Assembly: GCF_018139145.2 (NCBI RefSeq)
Contig: NC_059487.1
Span: 6,965,792-7,029,791 of the forward strand
Length of the DNA stretch: 64,000 nt
From: Gymnogyps californianus
Lineage: Eukaryota; Chordata; Aves; Accipitriformes; Cathartidae
Reading direction: 5' to 3'
Below, one piece after another: positions 1-13,132 of this stretch. The notes under the pieces were generated by a model. The model saw nothing but the letters and a program-made list of their open reading frames with translations, did no database searches and was not told where the DNA came from. Position 1 is the first letter of the stretch. Each line of letters begins with the position of its first letter. A program made the position numbers and the translations under genes.

Positions 1-3000
1 GGTCACAAGCCCGCTATACAAGGAGGCAAAACAGGAGGAGAAGCAGAGGGTCTGTGTAAGGTTTTCATCACATTAGGCAGCTCAAAGTGTTGCTATTTAG
101 ATCCTGACATTCTGACCCACCTGGGTGATGTCTCTGAAACTTAGAAATACTGTAAAAATAACAATATCTCACACACATTTCACTGAGAAGTTCTTGCCTC
201 CTCCCTTCTTTTTAGTAAGGGCTTGACATTTGGTGTTGTGAGAATCAGCATGGTGTCTGGACCTTTTGCTGTCCCTAGTGTGACTACACCTTTGCCTGTG
301 TCTGACTAATTCACGCAGTTCAGAAACGCTAGTCTGCAAATACTCATTGGAGTCTCATGGAAGCTGAGCAGCTATCTTCTCTACTTAGTTGTAAAAGGGG
401 GCTAGTAATATGATTGACTATTGCAGCATTGATGCAAAGGTGAAGTAATTGATTCTGAGAAGCATTCAGATATGATGGTGATACCACCACGGAAATGTAC
501 ACAAGTAAATTAACTTTCATATTCCGGCAGCATTTGAATAATGTGCAGTACAAAACATCTGGGACCACATATTAAAAGAGGATATAAAAATCCTGAATAG
601 CCAGTGAGCATCCAGTGGATGAAGCAGTACAGGATAATGCAATTAGGATTTAACTGAATCAAGCATAGGAAAAAAAAAAAGGCTGCATTAAAGTAACAAC
701 ATTAATTCTTGACTATCCTAGTTTTTGAGTGCTTGAATTAACAATTTCAACATATTTTGTGAAATGTAATATAAACAAGTTTTGTGCATACCTTAATGAT
801 TTCAATGGAAGTGCATGTAGATATTACTAGACAGTATATAGTATCCCTGACACTTTTCTCTAAGTTACATTATAACTGGGTCTTGCACATGAGAGAATGT
901 AGAGATACATGTGAAATACAGAGGCAAACAGGCATCCATTTCTTGTACCAGCTATGGCATTGAGGAATACCTTGGACCTCAGCTCTGCTTCAAAGTTCCT
1001 GTCAAGCAGCTTTCCAGCTTTTCACAGCTTCCCTGATAAACACACTCATAGAAAATGCCAGTAGGAAAACTTGATATTACTTGAAACTAATCTGGTTTCA
1101 CACTCTGTCATAGCCTCCAAACCAAGTACCTCCCTGCTGAAAGATTCGTGTACCTGTGACCCATTCTTGTGTTGCCCTGAAAACTGAGCAGAGACAGGAA
1201 CAGATGGTTTAGACACACAAATGAGTTGATTACGACAGTTTAAGCTAAGCTTAACTTCTGGATTTGGGCCTCGTTGTACTCTGCAGCTGAGTGATAACCA
1301 GAGTAGACCCTCTCTCACACATAAAAACCAGGAAACATTTTTGCAAGGTCCTGGCAAATGAAATACCAGAGCTGTAAATGGAATCTTCCCAGATCTTCCC
1401 CAATATGGAGTTAACATCCCCAACGTGCAGTCAAAACTGTGCCTGCACAAAGACTGTCAAACTGTGTTTTGGGATGTGGCCCTCCAAACAGACCCCATAA
1501 GCTGTTGAAATGGCCCTGCCTTTTGCTATGGTCATGCAAAAATGAATTCACGATTGCAGAAATTTCATTCTCACTCATTCTTGCCGCTCCACGTATCCAT
1601 GAAGACGGCCATTGACACCTGTACAGCCCCTTTCACATGAGCAGCTCAGCAGGTAACGAAGATGGTGACCAAAGTTATCATATGCTGATGTGTACACGGC
1701 AGCACTGGCAAATAATGTTCTTGCAGTTCATTCCCGGCTCTGGTAGAAAAGGCATCTCCCTGACGCAATGTCCCTTCTCCTGCCATCCTGCGGCAGAGCT
1801 GGGGACAAACACACCGCAGGGACTGTAGTGTGCTCTCACATATGGAGCAGCTCAGCCTGGGCCAGGGCTGAAGCACTTCGATGGGGAAGAGGAAATTTTT
1901 ACTTAATTTTCACTTACTGTGGGATGTGCAAATGAGAACCCATCAGTGCTGCAGTGGAGGCAAAAGTACCGTTTGGCTCTGAAGAGCATCTTTATAAAAA
2001 GACCGTCATGGAGTATTTACTCCTTCTCACTTTGATTTCCACATAAAAATATATGTATATTACAAGTAAATATTGTTTAATAAGAGTTAAATTACCAAGA
2101 TCAAAGTCTGCTTTGTGTGTGTGCATTCTTTCAGCTCTATACCTTCATCACACATTATTCTATACATCAAAGTAGAATCTTAGCAATATTCATGGTACCC
2201 CACTGCCTTAATGAGTTTAAACAGGTGAATTCCGTGAACTTGGGTTTGTATAATTGAATCCTCAGTTTGCTGATTCTCCATTGTTTTGGTTCTTTCAGGC
2301 TACCAGAAGTGAAAATCAGTAAAAACTTATTTTTGGCACTAGAGGCAGTGGATCTGACTGAATACAGAAAAACAGCAGATCGACTGAAATGGTTCCATTA
2401 TTACATGGTCATTTTGAATGTTGAACTTCACTTTAAGCCAAAGAACACGCTAAAGAAAATAAAGCTTGAATATATTGTTCCCACATTTGCAAACCACTAA
2501 CATAAGAATATTTTTGAGCATCCTAAATATTCACCTTTTTTGGCTATAACTTTATCTCAGTCACCATCTCCAAAGCCAAGTTTATTTTTAAAGAGCAGTC
2601 TAGTTCCTGCTCCTTCAGGTTTATGCAGACAGCTGTTTTGTTTTGCTCTTCCCATGCTATGAAAAATCTGTCATTCAGTATTTAATTCTAGCACCTAACT
2701 GGCTCTCTTGAGACAACAGAGGAGCCTCCAATAAATATGAACCCATCAAGATCCCCAAGTAGGATAAAAAACCCCAAAGTGAAGGCTAAAGCAAAACAGC
2801 AGGTCAGGAAGCTCAAAGGCTTGTAGCGTTGATTTCCTTGGCACAAAAACCACTGGGTTAGTCCAGTCCGTACTCTGATTTAAATGGAATTATCCTGAGG
2901 TAAAAATAAAGGAATGCAGTGGTGAATCAGGCTTATTGTCTAGATTTAGTACAAAGCTGAGATGAAGGCACTGGGCTGTGTGTGATGCAAGGTGTAAATG

Positions 3001-6000
3001 AACAACACACATGAGCAAGGCTTGATCTGTTCCTTATGGCACTCGCTAAACTGTGTGTCAGGTATTCGTCTGCACAGCTCCTTAGGCCACGCAAGACTCA
3101 TCTGTTTTCTAATAAAAAGATTTGGCTGCTACATCAAGATCTTAAAAAACAATTGGAGCCAAATGGTACAATAAGACTCCACCATTTCTCTGTCAAAATT
3201 CAGAAGAAGCCACTTTTAATTGGGGAGTGTTTAGGGCTGCAAGCTCGTGTTTGTCAATATGTACTTGGGAGCAATTTGCTGTCCTTCCCTCTCATCCTTT
3301 CATGTGGCTGCCCAACAACTGCATTTGATTTTTGCACCCCTTGTGAAGGTTTAAGGGCTGCTCCTGCTGCTGCTCCTTCCCTCCTCCTTGTTATCCAAAG
3401 CAAAAGCTGTTCCCTGCCCTGAATAACCTGCAGAAAGCAGGGGTTTGGCTGGCCAGCCACACTGACTGCAAAGTTTCAGGTGGGGGGAGGCTGTGGGGAG
3501 AAACCAGGCTGGGGAAGAGTGGAAGATCCATAACTCATCAAGTCCTTAGCATGGTTTTCAGCAAATATTGCTCTACTGTGCTTTATATCCCTCAGGAAAA
3601 CTGATGGCAGGTGACTTAGCCTGACTTCAGGCTGTTTTAAACACTGCACTGTGTGCATCAGGTATTAGCACGAGCAAGGGGCTCATCAGACCTTCTGGGT
3701 GTCATGAAACAGGATGGTTGTATACTCACGGTAACAAGGCTTGTGAATTAGACCTGCATTTTTGTGAATTGCCATGCACATTGAGCATTTTTTAAGAGGG
3801 ACCCGTAAGACAGACAGAGACAACCAGAGAAGCACCCACTAGAATACGCAGAGCTTTTGCCCAAGTGTTGCAGCATTTGAAGTTTTCTTTAAAGCAACAG
3901 CCCTAATGGTATTTTACTAGATAACGAGATATGACTTCATTTGAAATAGATGAAGTATATTGAAAATTGCAGTTATGAGGACAATCTAAACCCTTAAAAG
4001 CTCAAAGAGCACATCATGATTGTTTTAAGCATCAGCTGACCTTTTCTTAGACCAGTGAGGGAACCCCCTGTGATGCTGGAGCTGCAGGATTAGCAGCACT
4101 GTCAGATTTGCAGGGACTACAACCTGGGTGTACATGAGACTCCCAGAGAGGCAAGTGACACTTCTTGAAGCAGCTTCCTGGCTTTACAGGATACTTCTTC
4201 TGGAGATTTTCATATCTCACTATAATCTGGCTAAATTTTAAACAGAAACTTAGCTGAAAAGGGGCTTCTCACTGTGTTTCACAATACCTGGCACTGGCTG
4301 CTCCAACAGTGAGCACAAACGCCCTAAGAAAAACACTAGTTCAGCCATAATTTCCTGTCTTTCTGTTTCTGCTTTTCGGGGTTATGCATACCATTACCTA
4401 GAGCTTAGCAGTGTTGTGAAAGACACTAACCAAGTGTAATGACTTGGGGAATTCAGCTCACTTTAGAGTTTCCAGAAATTTTTCTCCTCCAAGAAGTTTT
4501 TCCAGCTATTTTATAGGCACCAGAAGGAAAAACAGTTTGCCCAGACAGCAGCAGCGTGAGCTATCTTTGGATTCACACTGTCAAATGCAGAAGGCATTTG
4601 CTGGGCAACTCTCAAAGTGTGCATGCCACAAGATTTAATCAAGGAAACTCAAGTTCATGTCCTATTTTGCAAGAGGTATATTCCCCAAAAGGGCTGGGCA
4701 CACGTCCAGGGGAAACTCATCACTGCTGTGGAGCAAAACGGAGAGGGCAAATGCTTTAAGGTTGCAAACATCCCCACACTGCTCCTGTACTGCCTGGTGA
4801 CCACTGGCCTGCAGAGCTGGGACCACAGCTTGTGCTTGGGCGTTTGCAAACTGCAGGGCACTGCAGTGGGGCACTGGCGCTGCTTTCAGCATCGTGTGCC
4901 TGGCAGCAGCCCATGCAAAGCCCCTTGGTGGGTCTTCTAAAAACTCAAGAAGGTCCCTTATAGTTGTCAAAAGTTGTAATAAGTATTCTTAGGTTTTTCG
5001 TTCTTTTGTTAGACAGATAACTTTGATTTGGAAATGTCTGTTTAACTAGGAGACAGGCTAATTTGGGAAGCCCATTCTGTTCCATAAATGACATGAGGGT
5101 TATACCAGCCCAACTAGAAAAATCTGTCAACAATCAAGGCAGAGAAGAGACAGATTCTGTTATCTTTGCTCACCTAAACTAGCACTTCTGTAAAAAAAAA
5201 AACCATGGAAGCTGACAGCTATTGAATGAGAAAAAGATCAGCATTAAAATAATATTCAAATAGCATGAGAATCCCTCTTTTTGTAATAACAAAAATGAAT
5301 GTCAAGGGTGATGATGATCAACACCAATAAGGAGCAAAGTATGCTTCTTTTTAAAGGGAAAACATCTGCTCTGTTTTGTTTTTTCCTGAACACTGTGAAA
5401 ATAGTTGGTTTTGCCTTAGGAGGTAGAAAAGGTTTCACTCCTCTAGTAATGCCTTCATTTTTCTTCTGCCCCCTTGGATCATGTAATTGGGCTCCTTTTA
5501 AAGCCAGTATGTAGGTAAACTGCATGCATAATTAGCCAGCTGGGTCCCATGCCAAGAGTGTGTCATTTAGTATCTGTGAGTGCCAGCAGGGTCAGGCATG
5601 ACACATGGTGCAGTTCTGAAAAGCAAACAACCTTAAGGTCTTGTCCATAAAACATGGAACACGTTCAGGGCTGTATCGGACTCTTTCAGCAGTTTCTCAT
5701 GCATGACCAGAGGTGTGGATTTTATGTGCAACTCATAAAGAAAACTCTCCAATTTGCACGCCACAAGCACTAGCAGGTGATGGCTCAGGGTAGCAGAGGA
5801 AAAACTTTGGCAAAGACATTAAACTGCATCTGCACGTAAAGAATACCTTTTTCCATTTAGTGCAGGCATCAGTTGCCATGTGATGGCTTAAGGAGCTAAG
5901 GAGCAAGTTTGAAACATGGTTGGGAATCACTGCTTCTTATTCCAGCAGGACTAGCTCAGCCCCTTTGGGAGGTGACATTTTAGGAGTCTACTTGTAAGTG

Positions 6001-9000
6001 CATTTTAATTTGCATGAAATGCTCTGGCAGGGTCCACTCTTCACTTTCAGTGCAAACGTGGTGCGTTGCACAGCCACCAGAGAGTGAACGGTGCCCTGGC
6101 CGTGCAGTCACTGGTACAAAATCCTAGGTGGACTTTGCAGAAGGCTGTGCATAAACGAGCTCCAGGCATCTCCGCAGCCACTTGAAAAGCACTTGTAGTA
6201 ACAGAGCTGCATTATGCTGTGTTTCTGCCTTTGCTGGAAGTTATCAGTGACGACAGGGTCTGCAGCAATAAGACACACTGAGATTTATCCGGAACTGATG
6301 AACAGAGAGACTGTTTCCTGACCACAGTAGAGTAATTTAATCGTTATCATACCATCGCTTCCATCAAGTCACTCTTACCTGAAATATCTGCCTTGCCTTC
6401 AATTCATTTCCTTCCCAAATCCAGATGAGACTCATACACGTGATAAAGCGTTACCTGCCTGCACGTAGTGAGGAGCCCTCAGACATCAACTGCTTCAAGA
6501 GGCTCCTGTTTCCATCAGTGACCTTTGCTCTTCCCCTGGGTCAGCTGTGACTCTGCCACCAGAGAGTTACCTGCTCATTAGGGGGTATATTGCCAAGTTC
6601 GTTGTTGTTAAATAAATGCTTATTTTGATAAGGAGGACTTTTACACTTCATGTGGGTAACGGAACATGGAAAGCACTCATCAAAACCAGTGATTAAGATA
6701 TATAGTGACATTCATACCCCGGTCATGACAGACCCAAAGCCAAGACCCAGACGTGGATCCCAGCAGTTCCGTATTCACCAAGCACTCACATTGTACCTCC
6801 TCACTGCCTCACAACCAGCTCTGTAAAACACCCACCAAACACCTGTGCATTTTCAAAGAGCCACAGGCAAAGGATGAGCAGGGAATGTTTGAGGGATGCC
6901 GGTATCCCAGGATGCCCACACTGTATCTTACCACTGACATTTCTTTATTGTGGACACTTCATAGGCCACTGCTTTTATTTGTTGAGGTATAGGCAAACTT
7001 GCAGGTTCAAAATATAAAGATATGGCAGATCTGCAAAATCAAGAACTGTTACTTCTTTGTATTTCTTAGTATTTGAATCTTTCAAAGTCTCACTTCTAAG
7101 CTTTTCTACACAAGTAGGAAAGCTAGTAGCTCGTCTGTGCGCTTGCTTATTTATGTAAGGTACGTGGAAATGCTGACAAACTCATTGATTCCAGAAGCTG
7201 GAGATTTAAGAAAAACACCTGGTACTGTGAGACTCTCAACAGTCTTAAGACTTTGATGTTTTGAATGATGGAGTTTCCACCACTTCCACTGGAGACTACT
7301 CCATAACAGGTCCCTGTATACTCATGTTGCTGTTACTCAGCAGTTTTGTATTTTCACTACAAAACCACTCCTTTCATATCATTCTTGACATCCCATACAG
7401 AGGAAAGCCAAAGTATGGAGGTTTCTCAATTCTCCATAACACTTAGGGATATGAGATTAATACATTTATGTGGTCCACTTAAGGTTATCACATGATTGTC
7501 TTCAGGAAATGAAAGGGACCAGAGCTTTTACACATTTTTAAGCATATACCAAAAATATTTATTTTAAAAAAAACCCTCTCCAATCTTCTTGTTTAACAAA
7601 GAAGATATTGTTTGGAAGATAGAAAATAAATTCATTTTCTACTATGACCTCATTAAAATTGGATTTACGTTCCAACCCAAAAGAATTTTAGAACAACATT
7701 AGTCTCTTGCCCTTAAATCTCCATGTATTGAAGCTGGTCTATTTATTAATTTCCCTGCCAGAAAGCATATTTTGACTGGCCTGCGAGCTGAGCAGACAGT
7801 CTCTCCCCAGAAGCTCACACATAAGGGCCATTTCCTTATTCATTTCTTCTCAGCAAAGAGGGTGTTTCCAACCATATCATTTTTAATCAAAGCACCCTTG
7901 ACTCAGACACAATTGTTCACCTTGACGGAGAGATGGGGATTTGATCCCGACCCAAGAAAACAAAAAAGCAGAAAGGGCAGCGCCTCTCTTATCTGCAACG
8001 AATGAACAAGATTAGCCATAACCTGTTTTCTTCTCACCATACAACAAATCCAGTGTGTGCTCTCAGCACAGCCGTAGATTCTCATCTTGTAATTTTTAAT
8101 ACAAGACATATACAGCCTGAGGGAACAAATTACTCTTCTGTATTCAACATGCTTCAGTGCCTTCGGAGGACTGTGCTTGAGAAACACAGTTACTTTGCTT
8201 GGCAGGAAAAGCCTTTGAAAACAAAGGAGAGGGCTCTCTGCGATGAAAGTCAAGTTCATCCCAAAAGCAACAAAAGAAAGCAGTTTGAGAAGTTGGACAT
8301 AAGAAAATTGTCGAGACACGAGTTTACTTTCTAAGTGGCACTGTGCGTCAAATTGTTTTTCTGTGCAATCCCAAAGCATGACTGTCTTAAACCCCAAAAT
8401 AACAGTTTGAAATCGGCAGGACTCTGTATCCCAACTTTCCCATTGGGAACCTGGAGCTGAGCAGAGAGTTCGGGGGAGCCCTTCTCTTCCCTCTCCCCTC
8501 TTCCATCTGTCTGCTGTTAAAATCTCAGCTCTTCAGGACAGGCACTATTTTGTCTTGTGAAAGTGCAGGAAAATGGGATCTCAAATGCTACTGAAATAAA
8601 AATACCAATGAGACATGAAAAACGTGTGGGTCTATAAATAAGACAGAGTGGGCTCGCTGTCTGATACCCTTCTGCAGCTGTGCCAACCGCGTGTGCACTA
8701 AATCATAACAGTGTAGGCCTCCACACTCAAAATAGTGGTATTAATTTAAGAATCACGAGATTCTAAAAGTTACAAGGCTTGAGAGACCTTATTTGTTTCA
8801 TTCAGCATGAGTGGGTTTTGAGCCTATGAAAGCAATGAAAACTAGAAACTTATTCTATCACAAAAAATAAAAAAAACAAAAAAGAAAGAAAGACAAGAGA
8901 TTTTCGTGCAATTGCCTGTCTTCAGAAACAAAAACCCACAAACAGTAAATTTATTTTTACTAAGCTAGGAAACAGGGGTCTTTTTTATACTGAATATTTG

Positions 9001-11089
9001 ACAAATCACATCAAATGCTCCACCTGAATTTCCTTTTCCCCATGCTTTGCTACATGAAGATTTCTATAGGACTGCAAATGTGAAATACAGAAAATGTTTC
9101 TATTTCTCTGACTGCAGTACTTCACACTAACCGACCTATAGTACTTCTACTTTTTTTTGTATAAGTACTCTTCATAAGAACCTTTCTCAAGAAAAATCCA
9201 ATTACAAAGACTGCCACTTTTCTGTTTTCCAGAAATGTTTTCAAATATGATATAATTGTGTTTCCATTTTAAATGGTCCAAGTGAAAATATCAAAATATT
9301 GCTGCTTTATACTGCATCTGTTCAGAACACCATTTCAGGTTTTGGCAACGGAACATTTTTGTTTTCCACCTCTGCTGGCAGGGCAGGAGGGTTTCCAATT
9401 TCTTAACTTTCTCCCTCTCTACAAAAACCAATATGGCTTGTAAGGACCATGAAAAGAGAAAGAAAAATGTAAAAGAAGTGATATTGCTTTGCCTAGGGGC
9501 TGTAAATGGTGTTTATTTACCCCCTTTCTATCTTGAAAAGATTTAATTAGTATGCCATTTTCAGATACGGATACTTTTTTTTTTTTTTAACAGAATTGAG
9601 ATTTTCCTATGCATTTAAGTCCAACATTCAAGTCCAAACTACAGTCCTATTTTCTCTTAAAAATGTAACCTAGTTCTAGATGCCTCTCTTCCTAAACAAT
9701 TATGCAGGTTTGGGAACAATGCAGGCTGTATTTTCCAGTTTACAAGTAATAAAGTGTAACTTCCAGGAAGAAAACCCAGGATAAAATATCCTGTCATTTT
9801 TCCATACAGTGGCTGGTATATTTGTTTGCTGAACTAAGTATGCAAAAATATATACAGACATTAAATGTAATTTTAGTGTACACACAATTGCATGGGTAAT
9901 GACGATACTTTTGTTCATTAATTTGTGGGCATACTTCTGTAAGTGCAATGTTTTTCAGTCTGTTCTGAAAATCCGAATTCACATACAGACAAATTCTATC
10001 GAGTATCTTCCTTACTAACAATTGTCATAACAACAAAGAAAAAAACATATGCAAAAGTTTACATATACAGTGCCTATTAACACAGACTCAAAAAAAATCT
10101 TGCAAAAATAGTATATATGCTCCCTGCAGTTATTTGATTTTGTCTGGTCTGTAACTAAATTCCCTTGATACTCCAGTTTTATGACGGTGTGATGTAGTGG
10201 TAAATCAGGGCCATACTGATGATCTAAATCAGAATAACCAGCATGTTTTTCATTTCAGAAGGGAAAAAAAAAAAGTTTGTGAGAGAAAGTTTGCCAGTTT
10301 CAGCACTTCCTGGCCGCCAAGAGCATTTACTGAAAATCAATGGTCTGTCCAAAACCTAACGTGAGCAGGAATCGTAGTGCAGCTGTTCAGAATCCATACT
10401 GCTTCCTAGGCAAAGTTTCTAAGCCCTTTCAGTCCTTTAGAATAATAAAAATGATTAATGGTCTTGAACACTGTGAACCAAGTGTTTTGAAGTGTAACCT
10501 GCTACTTGTAATGCACTCAATATTTCTGATCTGTATTGTACTGGCATACGGGGCCTCTGGAAGTTAATGTTAAAACGGGCAACATTTGAAATGAATGGAG
10601 AGAGGCTCATGAAGTCTGATGGCAAAATCATTTTCTCCCAAACCAAGACATTATTTTCCATCAGTTCATAAAGGCAAAAAAGAAGTGACTGTAAATATAT
10701 ATAAATATATATCATTTTCTACAAACACATATTCTAAGAGACCCATGCGGATACCACACAGTATTTTATCAGCAAAATGATCCATCTCATTCAGTGCAAG
10801 AGTTTGCTGTAAAGGGATCTCAACTTGTTTTGGAGAAACGTGAAAGTGTTGGGTCTTCTCAGAGACTGTGTGCAGCAGAAAAAGGCCCAAAAGCTTCATG
10901 GAACAACTTCTTCGACCTGGGCTTTCCATATTCCTGCCCCTTTCAGGTGCAGCCCCAGCCATAAGCACAACCCTTAGAGCCAGTTTGATCTATGTCAAGA
11001 GTTGGTAGATTCACCTAAATAATAAAATCCAGTGAGGCGCAGTAAAATGCTGGTGACCAGCAGATACCAGGTACCTGCAGTGTACAACT
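1..11089. other. Intergenic DNA upstream of EYA2, no gene recognised
   Basis: This is AT-rich single-copy-looking sequence. No open frame here resembles a known protein family, and none shows the run of splice sites expected of a multi-exon gene. The best exon-like piece is an open frame after a TTCTTTCAG acceptor at 2298, running to a TAA at 2498-2500; I could not match it to anything. In mammals the gene upstream of EYA2 is SLC2A10, but no sugar-transporter sequence is visible here. Short poly-A and poly-T tracts, such as T14 at 9575-9588, are the only simple repeats of note. Confidence 0.6.
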
Positions 11090-11289
11090 GCACGGGTCAC
11101 CGTGGGGCGCTTTGCTTGCACCAAGCCCGTCTCCAGCTGCCGCGCGCCTGATCCCCAGGTCTCCTCGCACCGAGCAGTTGCACAACCACCTTCTTCTGAA
11201 AAATTGGACTCAAGCCTAAGCTGTCAGTTGGCTCCCCGTTTATCTGGACTTGTTTGCTCATGCCCTGTACCAAACTCAAGCAAACAAAC

Positions 11290-11720
11290 TGATGAATTTG
11301 GACCTCACCTATTTCCAGATATTGTCAGGGCCCTGAATGTATCAAGAGGCCGTACTTGCCCTGACCAGGCTCACCTGGGACCTCCACCCACCGCCCCTGC
11401 CCATGGCCCAGGAGCTCTATTTAAGCTCAGCCCCAAGGTACTGAGCCCCTGCCTGGGCTGGAGGTGTTTGTGTCTCCAGCCTTGACTCCTGGGTGGACCT
11501 TGGCCCTGGGCTGTAGGTGGTTCATCTCTGGCCTTCTCTGCCCCCTCCTGCTTTTGTACCTGACTGGGCTCCCTGGATGGACCCTGGACCCGGTTCATCG
11601 CTCCCTGTGTCTGGGGCTCGCAATGGGCCCCATTGCCAGCATCCATCACTGCCTGTGCTGGGGTCACACTTGGTTCCCGGGTCACCTTTCCTTAGGAATC
11701 TATCAGCATTTGCTGCTCCC
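11290..11720 (+). repeat. Candidate GC-rich dispersed repeat, possibly an LTR
   Basis: This GC-rich block sits in an otherwise AT-rich region and has a different composition from its surroundings. It contains a TATA-like TATTTAA at 11418-11424, followed by two related segments: 11484-11533 (CTCCTGGGTGGACCTTGG core) and 11562-11606 (CTCCCTGGATGGACCCTGG core, then GGTTCATC). The repeated GGACC(C/T)TGG and GGTTCATC units show internal duplication. The look is that of a bird dispersed repeat or an old LTR, but I see no clear TG...CA ends or target-site duplication. Boundaries and strand are guesses. The adjoining 11090-11289 segment is also relatively GC-rich and may belong to it. Confidence 0.4.
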
Positions 11721-13086
11721 TGAAAAATAGAAACTTCAAGGGAAAAGTTGTTGGGGGTGGAAAAACAGCAACAAAATACAATGGAACTGGAGAAAGCTTG
11801 ACCACTGGATTGGATCTCCACCGCTGCTTCAGCATCGCTGCTACCTGTACTTCCCTGTCTGCTTGTTGGGTGTAATAGAAGCTTGGGAAAGCATTGTAAG
11901 GAACACTCAGTTAATGTTTATAGAGAGGTAATGTGCTAAGTTCTCTTATGAAACTTTTTACTCTAAATTTACAGGCCTCATATGCAATATTATTTTGGGG
12001 ACAGCATATTGTATTCATTAGATATTTCAAATGGTATAAACAAGGCAGTAGAAGCACTCAAATTGCTGCAAGCCAGATGGAGATCTTATCATACTACCTC
12101 CCACAATTTGGAATAACTTCTTTTTGAAAGCCCCAAGTTATTCTGCTTGTAGCATAGCAGATGAGTGAATCTCCCGGGTCAGTGCTGGACTGTGCCATGT
12201 AGAGCAGATATTTGCCTGTCCCCTCTCTCTGCTAAGGATGGACACCAAGTGCAGCCTCCTGCCTGAGCACTCGCTGCACTAGTGCACAGTAGTGGAAGGT
12301 GCGTGTAGGCTTAAACAAAAACAAAGTAAAAATTAGATCATGAGAAGTCACGTTTTTGGAGCATAAGGGAACATTTTAGTCTCATTATCTTCTTGAGCAC
12401 AGAAAGAAAAGGAAACATTTTACCAGAGTCAGTTTTTAAAAGAATTATCCTAGGTAAATTGATCTGCAGAGAATTGCTCCCAAAACTATAAATCATATTG
12501 ATTTACTTGCTTTACATTTCTAAGGGGTGACCAATGAGTTATCGGAAGGGTGCACAGAGCCCTCAGCCTCACAGATCGAGGATGTGGCTTATTCCTGTCT
12601 GTAATATGGATTAGCAAGATGCAAATGATCTCTCTGTCGTAATAAACAGAAAGAGAATTATTGTGTTCTTGACAAAAAAACTGAGAATAGACTATTTGTA
12701 ATTTCCTAGCACTACCTGACTAGATGTGAGTTTCTTAAATTTCACTCTATTTGCATAGCAGTTAGGAAAGAGCATTTATTCTTTTAACTTGGGGTGGATC
12801 TTTACAGCTTGTAATCATATGCATTCATTAAATGTAGTATAAGTTGCACTCTGGAAGCATACCTCCTTTGGTACTTTCCAGTTCTTCAGCATATAACATT
12901 CTGTCTTTTCATTAGTTTGTGAAACAAATTTAAAAGTCCAATGACTACTAATGATGGGAAAATAGCAAAATCCTCTTATGCATCTATTGTATTCTCAGTT
13001 TGTTTTAAAACATTTAAAAGTCATGTTTTGGAGCAATTTTTAAAATATTATGTTAAATTTTCTAATTAAAGTTTTGAGGCAGCCAG

Positions 13087-13132
13087 ATTGACTCATCTGA
13101 ACAGAGCAATTAGTTTGGCAGAATTGACTCAT
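13087..13132. promoter_or_regulatory. Two identical AP-1/TRE-type sites 36 bp apart
   Basis: The 10-mer ATTGACTCAT occurs twice, at 13087-13096 and 13123-13132. Each copy holds a perfect TGACTCA core, the consensus for AP-1 (FOS/JUN) dimers. Two perfect copies with identical flanks 36 bp apart suggest a regulatory element, although single TGACTCA sites occur by chance. The location about 6.7 kb upstream of the EYA2 island would fit a distal enhancer. Function is inferred. Confidence 0.3.

Noticed and set aside
7903..8397. A 164-codon minus-strand open frame with a plus-strand partner at 8002-8334
   Set aside because: The two frames overlap on opposite strands, lack family resemblance and show no splice or polyadenylation context.
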